Positions 9,773 through 17,072 of a stretch of 64,000 nt of DNA are shown piece by piece; the first letter of the stretch is position 1, and each line of letters starts with the position of its first letter. The stretch comes from Bacteroidales bacterium UBA5197. GTDB lineage: Bacteria > Bacteroidota > Bacteroidia > Bacteroidales > Lentimicrobiaceae. Made by a program: the position numbers and the translations under genes. Where the stretch lies: contig DHVX01000073.1 in assembly GCA_002412885.1 (NCBI GenBank), positions 1 to 64,000 of the forward strand, in the 5' to 3' direction. The notes beneath the pieces are model-generated. The model searched no databases. It saw nothing but the letters and a program-made list of their open reading frames with translations, and was not told the DNA's origin.

Positions 9773-9832
9773 AAGTCAGGGTTTGACTAATTGGAAGCAA
9801 AAACAAGGCAAAATCCAGTCAAACCCTGACTT
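9773..9832. terminator. Perfect 16-bp inverted repeat between convergent genes (likely bidirectional terminator)
   Basis: AAGTCAGGGTTTGACT at 9773-9788 pairs exactly with AGTCAAACCCTGACTT at 9817-9832, with a 28-base loop. It is preceded by a run of T at 9763-9770 and followed by TTTTAATTAATTA. It separates the convergent DUF2271 and PCMT genes, so it could end transcription both ways. The core CAGGGTTT/AAACCCTG resembles the inverted repeat at 2285-2372, which suggests a dispersed family. Confidence 0.6.
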
Positions 9833-9844
9833 TTAATTAATTAT

Positions 9845-10507
9845 TTATTCATGCGCCTTATCGCCCAACAGGGGTACAAACCTGAATCGGCCGTGCTGCA
9901 TGGTTTCAAGCGTGCAATCAGTAAGCTTTGTAACGGTGGTCATGGTCTGGGCATCCGATTCATTCACCGGAATCACCAGAATACCGCCAGGTTTTAATTG
10001 AGCGGTGAGTTGTTCGGGAATAAATGGCGCGCCTGCAGTAACAATTATTTTATCGAAAGGAGCAAAGGTTGGCAATCCTTTGTAACCATCTCCAAAGAAA
10101 ACCTTTATCATAAAACCGGCTTCCGGCAGCATGATTTTTGATTTCGAATAAAGTGCTTTTTGGCGTTCAATCGAAAACACTTTGGCACCCATCTGATAAA
10201 GAATACTTGCCTGATATCCTGACCCGGTGCCGACTTCAAGGATCTTGTCACCACGCTTAACCTGCAAAAGCTGAGTTTGAAATGCAACGGTGTAAGGTTG
10301 CGAAATGGTTTGTCCCGCCCCGATCGGGAAAGCCTTGTCTTCGTAAGCAAATTCCATAAACCCGGAGTCAAAGAACCAATGCCTTGGAACAATTTCCATT
10401 GCTTTCAGCACATTTTCGTCGGTAATGCCTTTTTGCCTGACAACTTCTACCAGCTTCTTTCTTAATCCTTTGTGACGAAATGTATCGGTAAATATTTTCC
10501 CGGTCAT
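9845..10507 (-). CDS. pcm: Protein-L-isoaspartate O-methyltransferase
   Basis: Methylates L-isoaspartyl residues in aged proteins using S-adenosylmethionine. The protein has 220 residues from the ATG at 10507. The conserved segments IGAGQTISQPYTVAFQTQLL and LEVGTGSGYQASIL (SAM-binding glycine loop) are both present, as is the later PFDKIIVTAGAPFIPEQL block. An alternative upstream start at 10540 would overlap the divergent oxidoreductase region and adds only a poorly conserved tail. Confidence 0.95.
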   Translation of the reverse strand: MTGKIFTDTFRHKGLRKKLVEVVRQKGITDENVLKAMEIVPRHWFFDSGFMEFAYEDKAFPIGAGQTISQPYTVAFQTQLLQVKRGDKILEVGTGSGYQASILYQMGAKVFSIERQKALYSKSKIMLPEAGFMIKVFFGDGYKGLPTFAPFDKIIVTAGAPFIPEQLTAQLKPGGILVIPVNESDAQTMTTVTKLTDCTLETMQHGRFRFVPLLGDKAHE

Positions 10508-10593
10508 GTAATTGCTTATGTTTTTATGAATTGTGGTCAAAATTAGTAATTTCGCAGTGTTTTACTAACCAACCATCAATTCAAATTTGCAAT

Positions 10594-11580
10594 ATGCTTA
10601 AAATCGGAGTTCTCGGAGCAGGCCATTTAGGAAAAATTCACCTCAAGTGCATCAAGCAAACAGCTAAATACCAACTTGTTGGATTTTATGATGCAGATGA
10701 AGAAAATGCAAAAAAAGTATCTGAAGATTTTGGGATTCCTGCTTTTTCAGGAATAGATGAACTGATTGATGCCGTGGATGTGGTTGATATTGTTACACCG
10801 ACACTTTCGCATTTTGATTGCGCTTCCAGGTCGCTGAAGAAATTCAAGCATGTGTTTATTGAGAAACCTATCGTTACCACTCCGGCAGAAGCCCGCGAGT
10901 TGATAGAACTTGCCGGTGAAGCAGGTGTTAAGGTTCAGGTTGGGCATGTTGAGCGTTTCAACCCGGCATTTATCGCTGCGGCTCCGTTTATCGACAATCC
11001 AATGTTCATCGAAACACACCGTTTGGCGCAGTTTAATCCGCGTGGCACCGATGTTCCGGTTATTCTCGACCTGATGATCCATGATCTTGATATCGTGCTG
11101 AGCATCGTAAAGTCAGGCATACATAAAGTAAGTGCAAGTGGTGTTTCTGTGGTAAGCGATACCCCGGATATAGCAAATGCAAGAATTGAGTTTGATAATG
11201 GCTGTGTTGCCAATCTGACAGCCAGCCGTATATCGATGAAAAATATGCGTAAAAGCAGATTCTTTCAGCGCGATGCATACATTGCGGTTGATTTTCTCGA
11301 AAAATCTGCTGAAATCATCCGTATGAAAGGCGTAGATCCTGCAACTGCTGATCCAATGGCCATGATACTCGACCTTGGACCAGGAAAACAGCCCAAACAA
11401 ATACTTTTTGACAAACCCGAAATCACAAATATCAACGCCATACAAACCGAATTGGAAAGTTTTGCCGATGCAATTATAAACAACACCCCGCCTCCGGTTA
11501 CCATCAATGATGGTTACGCTGCCCTCGACCTTGCATACCGAATTATTGAGAAGATGAAAAATGCTTCAAATGTTTTGTAA
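10594..11580 (+). CDS. Gfo/Idh/MocA-family NAD(P)-dependent oxidoreductase
   Basis: A 328-residue dehydrogenase. The Rossmann motif GVLGAGHLG starts at residue 5, and the family signature EKPIVTT lies near residue 90. VGHVERFNPAF and LDLMIHDLDIVL carry the substrate-site and catalytic region, with the His of IHDLD at the catalytic position. The ATG at 10594 is used because IGVLGAG must lie at the very N-terminus; an in-frame TTG-type start further upstream is unlikely. The substrate is unknown; an envelope-sugar role is possible because a sugar transferase lies 1 kb downstream. Confidence 0.88.
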   Translation: MLKIGVLGAGHLGKIHLKCIKQTAKYQLVGFYDADEENAKKVSEDFGIPAFSGIDELIDAVDVVDIVTPTLSHFDCASRSLKKFKHVFIEKPIVTTPAEARELIELAGEAGVKVQVGHVERFNPAFIAAAPFIDNPMFIETHRLAQFNPRGTDVPVILDLMIHDLDIVLSIVKSGIHKVSASGVSVVSDTPDIANARIEFDNGCVANLTASRISMKNMRKSRFFQRDAYIAVDFLEKSAEIIRMKGVDPATADPMAMILDLGPGKQPKQILFDKPEITNINAIQTELESFADAIINNTPPPVTINDGYAALDLAYRIIEKMKNASNVL

Positions 11581-11695
11581 AAAGCTCAGGGTCAATAGTT
11601 AATTTTTTTTTCATAATTCTTACTTTTTCAGGCAATATTCGCAGGCTGTCTGCGTTCATTTCACGTTAAGGTAATAATGGATTAATCGGGTTATT

Positions 11696-12598
11696 ATGAG
11701 AGGTTGTTTACGTTCAGTATTTCCATTTTTACAAGTATGCTTACTAGCTGTATTATTATCCGGTTGTGATAATGATAAAGATTCGGTATTGGTGCCATCC
11801 TATGTCACCATTGACCAGTTCAGCATCACCACCGACTACGGGCAGGGTACTGCATCGCATAAAATTTCAGATGCCTGGGTTTATGTGGATGAAACGCTCA
11901 TAGGTGCCTTTGAGCTTCCGGCAAGGGTTCCGATTCTTACCGAAGGCAACCAGAATATTACCATTCGCCCGGGCATAAAAATCAACGGAATTGCCAGTAC
12001 ACGCGCAATTTACCCATACCTGCTTCCGGTAACCAGACAAGTTCGGCTGGTAAAAGACAGTGCTGTTTCGCTTTCTCCCATAAATACACGCTATAGAACC
12101 AATGTAACTTTCCCATGGCTGGAAGGTTTTGAGCTATCAGGGCTGACAATGGACACCACATCCAAAAGCACCGTAGCATTGCAGCGAACCAGCGATCCCG
12201 CTCTTGTATTTTCTATGCCGGGAGAATCAAACTCTTTTTCAGGTTTAATTCAGCTGACTTCTGATACTTCCATTTTTGAAGTTGTTACCCGCGAAACCTA
12301 TGAATTTCCGGCTGCAGGCTCTGAAGTTTTTCTGGAAATGAATTTTAAAACCACCAACTCGATCGTGGTTGGGGTATTTTATAAAACGAATGGCATGCAG
12401 GTTCAACGACCATTGCTGGTGCTGAACAAAAGTGATGAATGGAATAAAATCTACGTAAACCTTACGGTTCCAAAATACGATACACCTGGCGCTACCGAGT
12501 TCAGAATATTTATCGGGGCTCAGACTGACCAAGGAAACGAACAGGCCACCATATTGCTTGATAACCTGAAACTGGTTCATTTTAATACGGTAAAATGA
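11696..12598 (+). CDS. Lipoprotein of unknown function, coupled to a sugar transferase
   Basis: A 300-residue protein with a lipoprotein signal: hydrophobic segment then LLSGC with the lipidated Cys at 24. The mature part is beta-rich and Thr/Ser-rich with no motif I recognise. The last 150 residues, with paired strands and LLDNLKLVHF at the end, resemble a jelly-roll carbohydrate-binding type fold by eye only. Its stop overlaps the start of the downstream sugar transferase by four bases (ATGA), which implies a shared mRNA and perhaps a shared job in glycan assembly. Confidence 0.75.
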   Translation: MRGCLRSVFPFLQVCLLAVLLSGCDNDKDSVLVPSYVTIDQFSITTDYGQGTASHKISDAWVYVDETLIGAFELPARVPILTEGNQNITIRPGIKINGIASTRAIYPYLLPVTRQVRLVKDSAVSLSPINTRYRTNVTFPWLEGFELSGLTMDTTSKSTVALQRTSDPALVFSMPGESNSFSGLIQLTSDTSIFEVVTRETYEFPAAGSEVFLEMNFKTTNSIVVGVFYKTNGMQVQRPLLVLNKSDEWNKIYVNLTVPKYDTPGATEFRIFIGAQTDQGNEQATILLDNLKLVHFNTVK

Positions 12599-14013
12599 AT
12601 AGAAATTTACAAGTAGCACGTTACGTAATTGCCGATTTGATTTCAGCCATTCTGGCCTGGGGACTTTTCTTCATTTACAGGAAATACACCATTGATCCAA
12701 ATGTATTTGAATATCCTGAAGTCATTTACAAAGATCCCAATCTTATTTACGGATTAATATTTATCCCTATTTTCTGGTTATGCCTCTACATTATGATAGG
12801 TACTTACCGACGGATTTACCGCAAAGCCCGTCTTAAGGAATTGGGACAAACACTTCAGATTACCATTTTAGGAGTCATTATACTTTTTTTCGCACTTATT
12901 CTTGATGATACCATCGTATCATACAGGAATTATTACGAATCGGTATTGGTTTTGTTCGGGCTTCATTTTATCCCTACATACCTGCTGCGGTTGATACTCA
13001 CATCTATAACTGCCTATAAAATTCATCACAAAACCATAGGATTCAGCACAATCATCGTTGGTAGCAATGGCAATGCCATTTCAATATATAATGAAATTGA
13101 AAATCAGGAAAAATCAAGTGGAAACAAGTTTGTGGGGTTCGTAAATGCTGCACCCTATAAAGACTATAAACTTGAGATGTTTCTGAAGCATCTGGGGCAG
13201 ATAAGTGATTTAAAACAGATAATAAAGGAGTATAAGGTGGAAGAGGTAATCATAGCGATAGAGCGTTCCGAGGTGAAAACCATTGAACAGATCATTACTG
13301 AGGTTGAAGATACCAATGTTGTGATAAAGGTAATTCCGGATATGCAGGATTATCTTTTGGGCACCATCCGGTCCACTTCTATTTTTCATGCACCTCTGCT
13401 GCAGATTTCGCCCGATCTGATGCCTGCCTGGCAACAATCGGTAAAGCGGATAATCGATATTGGTGCATCAATCATTGCCATGATTATTCTTATACCTGCA
13501 TACATTGGCGTGGCTATTGGTGTGAAAGCGACATCAAAAGGACCGGTTTTTTACAGGCAGCCCCGCATAGGTAAGCAAGGGAAGCCTTTTAGTATGATCA
13601 AATTCCGTAGCATGTATATTGATGCGGAGCAGAATGGAGTGCCGCAATTGTCATCAAAGGAAGATCCACGCATTACTCCTTTTGGCAGATTCCTGCGAAA
13701 AGTCAGACTTGACGAGATTCCTCAGTTCTGGTCAGTGCTTTTAGGCGATATGTCGCTGGTAGGACCCAGACCCGAGCGTCAGTACTTTATTGATCAGATT
13801 ATACAGCGCGCTCCGCATTACAGACTTTTACAAAAGGTAAAACCCGGTATAACTTCCTGGGGACAGGTTAAGTACGGCTACGCTGAGAATGTAGATGAAA
13901 TGGTTGAACGACTCAAGTTTGATATTCTCTATATCGAAAATATGTCGCTTGCCATGGATTTTAAAATCCTGATTTACACGGTATTGATTGTGCTTCAGGG
14001 CAGAGGAAAGTAG
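12595..14013 (+). CDS. Polyprenyl-phosphate sugar phosphotransferase (WbaP/WcaJ type)
   Basis: Starts assembly of an exopolysaccharide or O-glycan repeat unit by moving a sugar-1-phosphate to undecaprenyl phosphate. The 472-residue protein has four or so N-terminal membrane helices, a middle nucleotide-binding-like domain (FSTIIVGSNGNAI near residue 145), a further helix near 285-305, and a C-terminal bacterial sugar transferase domain with FSMIKFRSMY, KVRLDEIPQFW and LVGPRPER. These are the catalytic motifs of the family. It is translationally coupled to the lipoprotein gene upstream. No further polysaccharide genes are present, so it is an orphan initiator or acts with genes elsewhere. Confidence 0.92.
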   Translation: MNRNLQVARYVIADLISAILAWGLFFIYRKYTIDPNVFEYPEVIYKDPNLIYGLIFIPIFWLCLYIMIGTYRRIYRKARLKELGQTLQITILGVIILFFALILDDTIVSYRNYYESVLVLFGLHFIPTYLLRLILTSITAYKIHHKTIGFSTIIVGSNGNAISIYNEIENQEKSSGNKFVGFVNAAPYKDYKLEMFLKHLGQISDLKQIIKEYKVEEVIIAIERSEVKTIEQIITEVEDTNVVIKVIPDMQDYLLGTIRSTSIFHAPLLQISPDLMPAWQQSVKRIIDIGASIIAMIILIPAYIGVAIGVKATSKGPVFYRQPRIGKQGKPFSMIKFRSMYIDAEQNGVPQLSSKEDPRITPFGRFLRKVRLDEIPQFWSVLLGDMSLVGPRPERQYFIDQIIQRAPHYRLLQKVKPGITSWGQVKYGYAENVDEMVERLKFDILYIENMSLAMDFKILIYTVLIVLQGRGK

Positions 14014-14119
14014 GGTGGGCGTTTAATTCCTGATTTTCTTTTTGGTGATCTCCGCTTAATTCTGTTTAGGATTTCAGATATCAATTGGAATCTATGCATT
14101 GAGCCAAACGATGCAAATG

Positions 14120-14701
14120 TCAGATCATTCCGTTTTCAATCATCTTCACAATGGCTTCAATGTCGCGGTCTTTGCCTTCTGGATCGTATTTTTCTTTGAG
14201 ATTATAGCCAAAAAGCCGGCTTAAATTTTGCCAGAAGAAAGCTGTGATACTCCCTCTCAATTCTTTTACAATATGATAAGTGGGTGTTCCGGTTTCCCGG
14301 TCAACAAGCTTAAGAAGTATTTTTCCCTGTGTAAAGTTCAGTGATTTTAATTCTTCACCAAATTCGGCCTTCAGCTCGTCTTCAGCTCTTTTGAATAACT
14401 TTCGCTGTTCTTTTTCGGTGAGACCAGCCATCAGTGCATCGTACTCATTCAGCTTGATGCCTGCCAGCCGGGCATAAGGATAGACTTTCTTTACATTTCT
14501 TACCAGTTTTTCGAAGCGCCGCTGATCAGCAGGGCTTTTAAAAATAATATATCCCAGCACATTGACTTCGGGCAGGTACATTTGCGGTATGGTGTCACCA
14601 TCAATAACTTTGGCTCTAACCACAATCAGATCAATGTTTTGAGCTTCGGACTGAAGGCAGAAGGAGATCAGTAAGGTTGTAAATATGATCAGGCGTTTCA
14701 T
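14120..14701 (-). CDS. DUF4294-family protein
   Basis: A 193-residue exported protein with signal peptide (ending QSEAQ near residue 20). The block VLGYIIFKSPADQRRFEKLV followed by VKKVYPYA matches the Bacteroidota DUF4294 family, of unknown function. The ATG at 14701 places the signal peptide at the N-terminus; an upstream in-frame start would add 35 residues with no export signal. It lies 134 bases downstream of clpX on the same strand. The C-terminal half is charged and probably helical. Confidence 0.8.
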   Translation of the reverse strand: MKRLIIFTTLLISFCLQSEAQNIDLIVVRAKVIDGDTIPQMYLPEVNVLGYIIFKSPADQRRFEKLVRNVKKVYPYARLAGIKLNEYDALMAGLTEKEQRKLFKRAEDELKAEFGEELKSLNFTQGKILLKLVDRETGTPTYHIVKELRGSITAFFWQNLSRLFGYNLKEKYDPEGKDRDIEAIVKMIENGMI

Positions 14702-14835
14702 GCCCCTATGAATTTTAGATTTACAGTCATTTAGCAAATACAATGCCGAAATTCTTAAACGCAGAACTGCCTTAAATGTTGCAAAAGACTTTGAACACCT
14801 TATCAAAAGAATAACCTTAGAATTTTATCATTACT

Positions 14836-16065
14836 TCAGGCAACCCTAAGCTTTGAAATGTTAGATCTGCTGAGTTTTTCCTCGGCATACTGGCGGGTTA
14901 CTGCAAGAACTTTGATTGAATCGTTGGTCGGCAGATCAAACATGGCATCCATTAGAATGGCTTCCATCATTGAGCGTAAACCGCGGGCTCCGAGTTTAAA
15001 TTCAATGGCTTTGTCAACGATGTACTCGAATGTATCTGGCTGAAATGAGAGTTTAATTCCATCCATTTCAAACAGCTTGACAAATTGTTTTACCAGAGAA
15101 TTCTTGGGCTCGGTCAGAATTTTGATGAGGACATCGCGGCTAAGCGGGCTCAGGTAGGTAACCACTGGCAAACGGCCAACCAGTTCCGGAATAAGTCCAA
15201 AGCTTTTCAAGTCCTGAGGAGCTATGTATTGTAGTAGGTTACTTCTGTCAATCTCTTCCTGCTCTTTTCCGGCTGAATATCCGATAACATTGGTTTGCAT
15301 GCGCGAAGCAATTTTTTTGTCAATGCCATCAAAAGCACCACCGGCAACAAACAACACATTCTGGGTATTGATTTGTATCATCCTTTGCTCGGGATGTTTC
15401 CTGCCTCCTTGTGGAGGTACATTAACAATGGTACCTTCCAGAAGCTTCAGCATAGCCTGTTGAACTCCTTCGCCTGAAACATCCCGGGTTATGCTGGGGT
15501 TATCGCTTTTACGGGCAATTTTATCAATTTCATCGATGAAAACTATGCCTCTTTCAGCAGCAGCAACATCATAATCAGCTGACTGAAGCAGGCGGGTAAG
15601 AATGCTTTCAACATCTTCGCCTACGTAACCGGCTTCGGTAAGAACGGTTGCATCGGCAATACAAAAAGGAACGTGCAGCAATTTGGCGATGGTCCGTGCA
15701 AGCAATGTTTTGCCGGTTCCGGTTTCACCAATAAGAATTATATTCGATTTTTCTATCTCCACATCATCGCGTGTGGCAGGCTGGTCAATTCTTTTGTAAT
15801 GGTTGTAAACTGCAACAGCGAGAACTCTTTTGGCATCATCCTGACCAATTACATATTGATCGAGATATTGCTTTATTTCGGAGGGTTTATGTAATTTAAC
15901 TTTAGAGAAGTCTTTTTTCTTACCGGTTTTTGTCTCTTCTACCAGAATTTCCTGCGCCTGATCAACACAATAATCGCAAATATGAGCATCTATGCCCGAA
16001 ATGAGCATATTGGTTTCACTTCGCGCTCTTCCACAAAATGAACATCTTTCTTCCTTTTTAGGCAT
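14836..16065 (-). CDS. clpX: ATP-dependent Clp protease ATP-binding subunit ClpX
   Basis: AAA+ unfoldase that feeds substrates to ClpP. The 409 residues include the N-terminal zinc-binding domain (CSFCGR, then CDYC), Walker A GETGTGKT, Walker B with FIDEIDK, the pore loop GYVGED and the RDVSGEGVQQ block. The start is the ATG at 16065, giving MPKKEERCSFCGR; a longer version starting at 16137 adds 24 non-conserved residues. It lies downstream of clpP on the same strand, but a strong hairpin terminator separates the two. Confidence 0.97.
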   Translation of the reverse strand: MPKKEERCSFCGRARSETNMLISGIDAHICDYCVDQAQEILVEETKTGKKKDFSKVKLHKPSEIKQYLDQYVIGQDDAKRVLAVAVYNHYKRIDQPATRDDVEIEKSNIILIGETGTGKTLLARTIAKLLHVPFCIADATVLTEAGYVGEDVESILTRLLQSADYDVAAAERGIVFIDEIDKIARKSDNPSITRDVSGEGVQQAMLKLLEGTIVNVPPQGGRKHPEQRMIQINTQNVLFVAGGAFDGIDKKIASRMQTNVIGYSAGKEQEEIDRSNLLQYIAPQDLKSFGLIPELVGRLPVVTYLSPLSRDVLIKILTEPKNSLVKQFVKLFEMDGIKLSFQPDTFEYIVDKAIEFKLGARGLRSMMEAILMDAMFDLPTNDSIKVLAVTRQYAEEKLSRSNISKLRVA

Positions 16066-16195
16066 GGTGATATTGATAATTAGATGATAATCAATGCAAT
16101 GGCAAACTAAATTATCGGATTGCCTTATTCTTTGCAAAGTTAATGAAAACTAAGTAAGTATAAGCCAATTCGTAATCCAAAAGAAATACAAATAG

Positions 16196-16233
16196 AAAAA
16201 TTCAGAGCCATTGAAGTATTTAATGGCTCTGAA
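16196..16233 (-). terminator. Rho-independent terminator after clpP
   Basis: On the minus strand TTCAGAGCCATT (16233-16222) pairs with AATGGCTCTGAA (16212-16201) around a 9-base loop, followed by TTTTTCTATT. This 12-bp perfect stem and T-tract end clpP before clpX, so clpX needs read-through or its own promoter. Confidence 0.8.
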
Positions 16234-16297
16234 TGTATGGTTCTGGCTGCAGGTTTTCCGATATGTCAGTGTTAAGGGGAAAGCAACAGAGAAACTG

Positions 16298-16969
16298 TTA
16301 TTTTTTGCCCCTTACAAGCACTTCGTCAATCATTCCGTAATCTTTGGCCTCAGTTGCTGTCATCCAGTAATCGCGGTCAGAATCTTTTTCGATCTTTTTG
16401 AAGGTTTGCCCGGAGTGTTCTGCAATAATGTCATAGAGTTCCTTTTTTAGCTTCACGATTTCACGGGTTGTAATTTCGATATCAGAAGCCTGACCCTGCG
16501 CGCCTCCCATGGGCTGATGAATAAGAACGCGGGAGTGTTTAAGTGCTGTGCGTTTTCCGGGAGCGCCGGCACAAAGCAATACTGCACCCATCGAAGCTGC
16601 CATGCCGGTACATATGGTTGCCACATCGGGGGCTATGTATTGCATGGTGTCGTAAATCCCAAGTCCTGCATATACCGATCCTCCGGGTGTATTCAGGTAT
16701 ATCTGTATATCCTTTTTCGGGTCAACCGACTCAAGAAAGAGCAACTGAGCCTGAATAATGTTGGCAACATAATCGTCAACAGGAACGCCCAGAAATATAA
16801 TTCTATCCATCATGAGGCGCGAAAACACATCCATGGTGGCTATGTTAAGCTGGCGCTCTTCGATAATGGTTGGCGAAATGTATCCGGATACCTGTGAAGT
16901 GAAACGGTCGAGTGATAAACTGCTGATGCCATGATGACGTGTGGCATACTTTCTGAATTCGTTTTGCAT
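16298..16969 (-). CDS. clpP: ATP-dependent Clp protease proteolytic subunit ClpP
   Basis: Serine protease forming the ClpP tetradecamer, partner of ClpX. From the ATG at 16969 the protein has 223 residues. The catalytic serine is in GMAASMGAVLL, the histidine in LIHQPMGGAQGQ and the aspartate in KDSDRDYWM. Both signatures are complete. A TTG 24 bases upstream is in frame but overlaps a promoter-like element (TAAATTTG), so it is rejected as start. The N-terminus (MQNEFRKYATRHHGISS) fits the Bacteroidota family. Confidence 0.97.
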   Translation of the reverse strand: MQNEFRKYATRHHGISSLSLDRFTSQVSGYISPTIIEERQLNIATMDVFSRLMMDRIIFLGVPVDDYVANIIQAQLLFLESVDPKKDIQIYLNTPGGSVYAGLGIYDTMQYIAPDVATICTGMAASMGAVLLCAGAPGKRTALKHSRVLIHQPMGGAQGQASDIEITTREIVKLKKELYDIIAEHSGQTFKKIEKDSDRDYWMTATEAKDYGMIDEVLVRGKK

Positions 16970-16990
16970 GGTTGAGAAGTTTGATACTGT

Positions 16991-16998
16991 CAAATTTA
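16991..16998 (-). promoter_or_regulatory. Bacteroidota-type -7 element for clpP
   Basis: On the minus strand TAAATTTG (16998-16991) matches the TAnnTTTG consensus of the Bacteroidota primary sigma factor, 21 bases before the clpP ATG. This implies a short leader. No clear TTTG -33 element is seen. Confidence 0.4.
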
Positions 16999-17072
16999 CA
17001 GGTTTATTTCTTGTTTGCCGTAAATTTTGCAGAAATGTTTATTTATTAATCGAAGGTCTAAAATCGTGCCGT

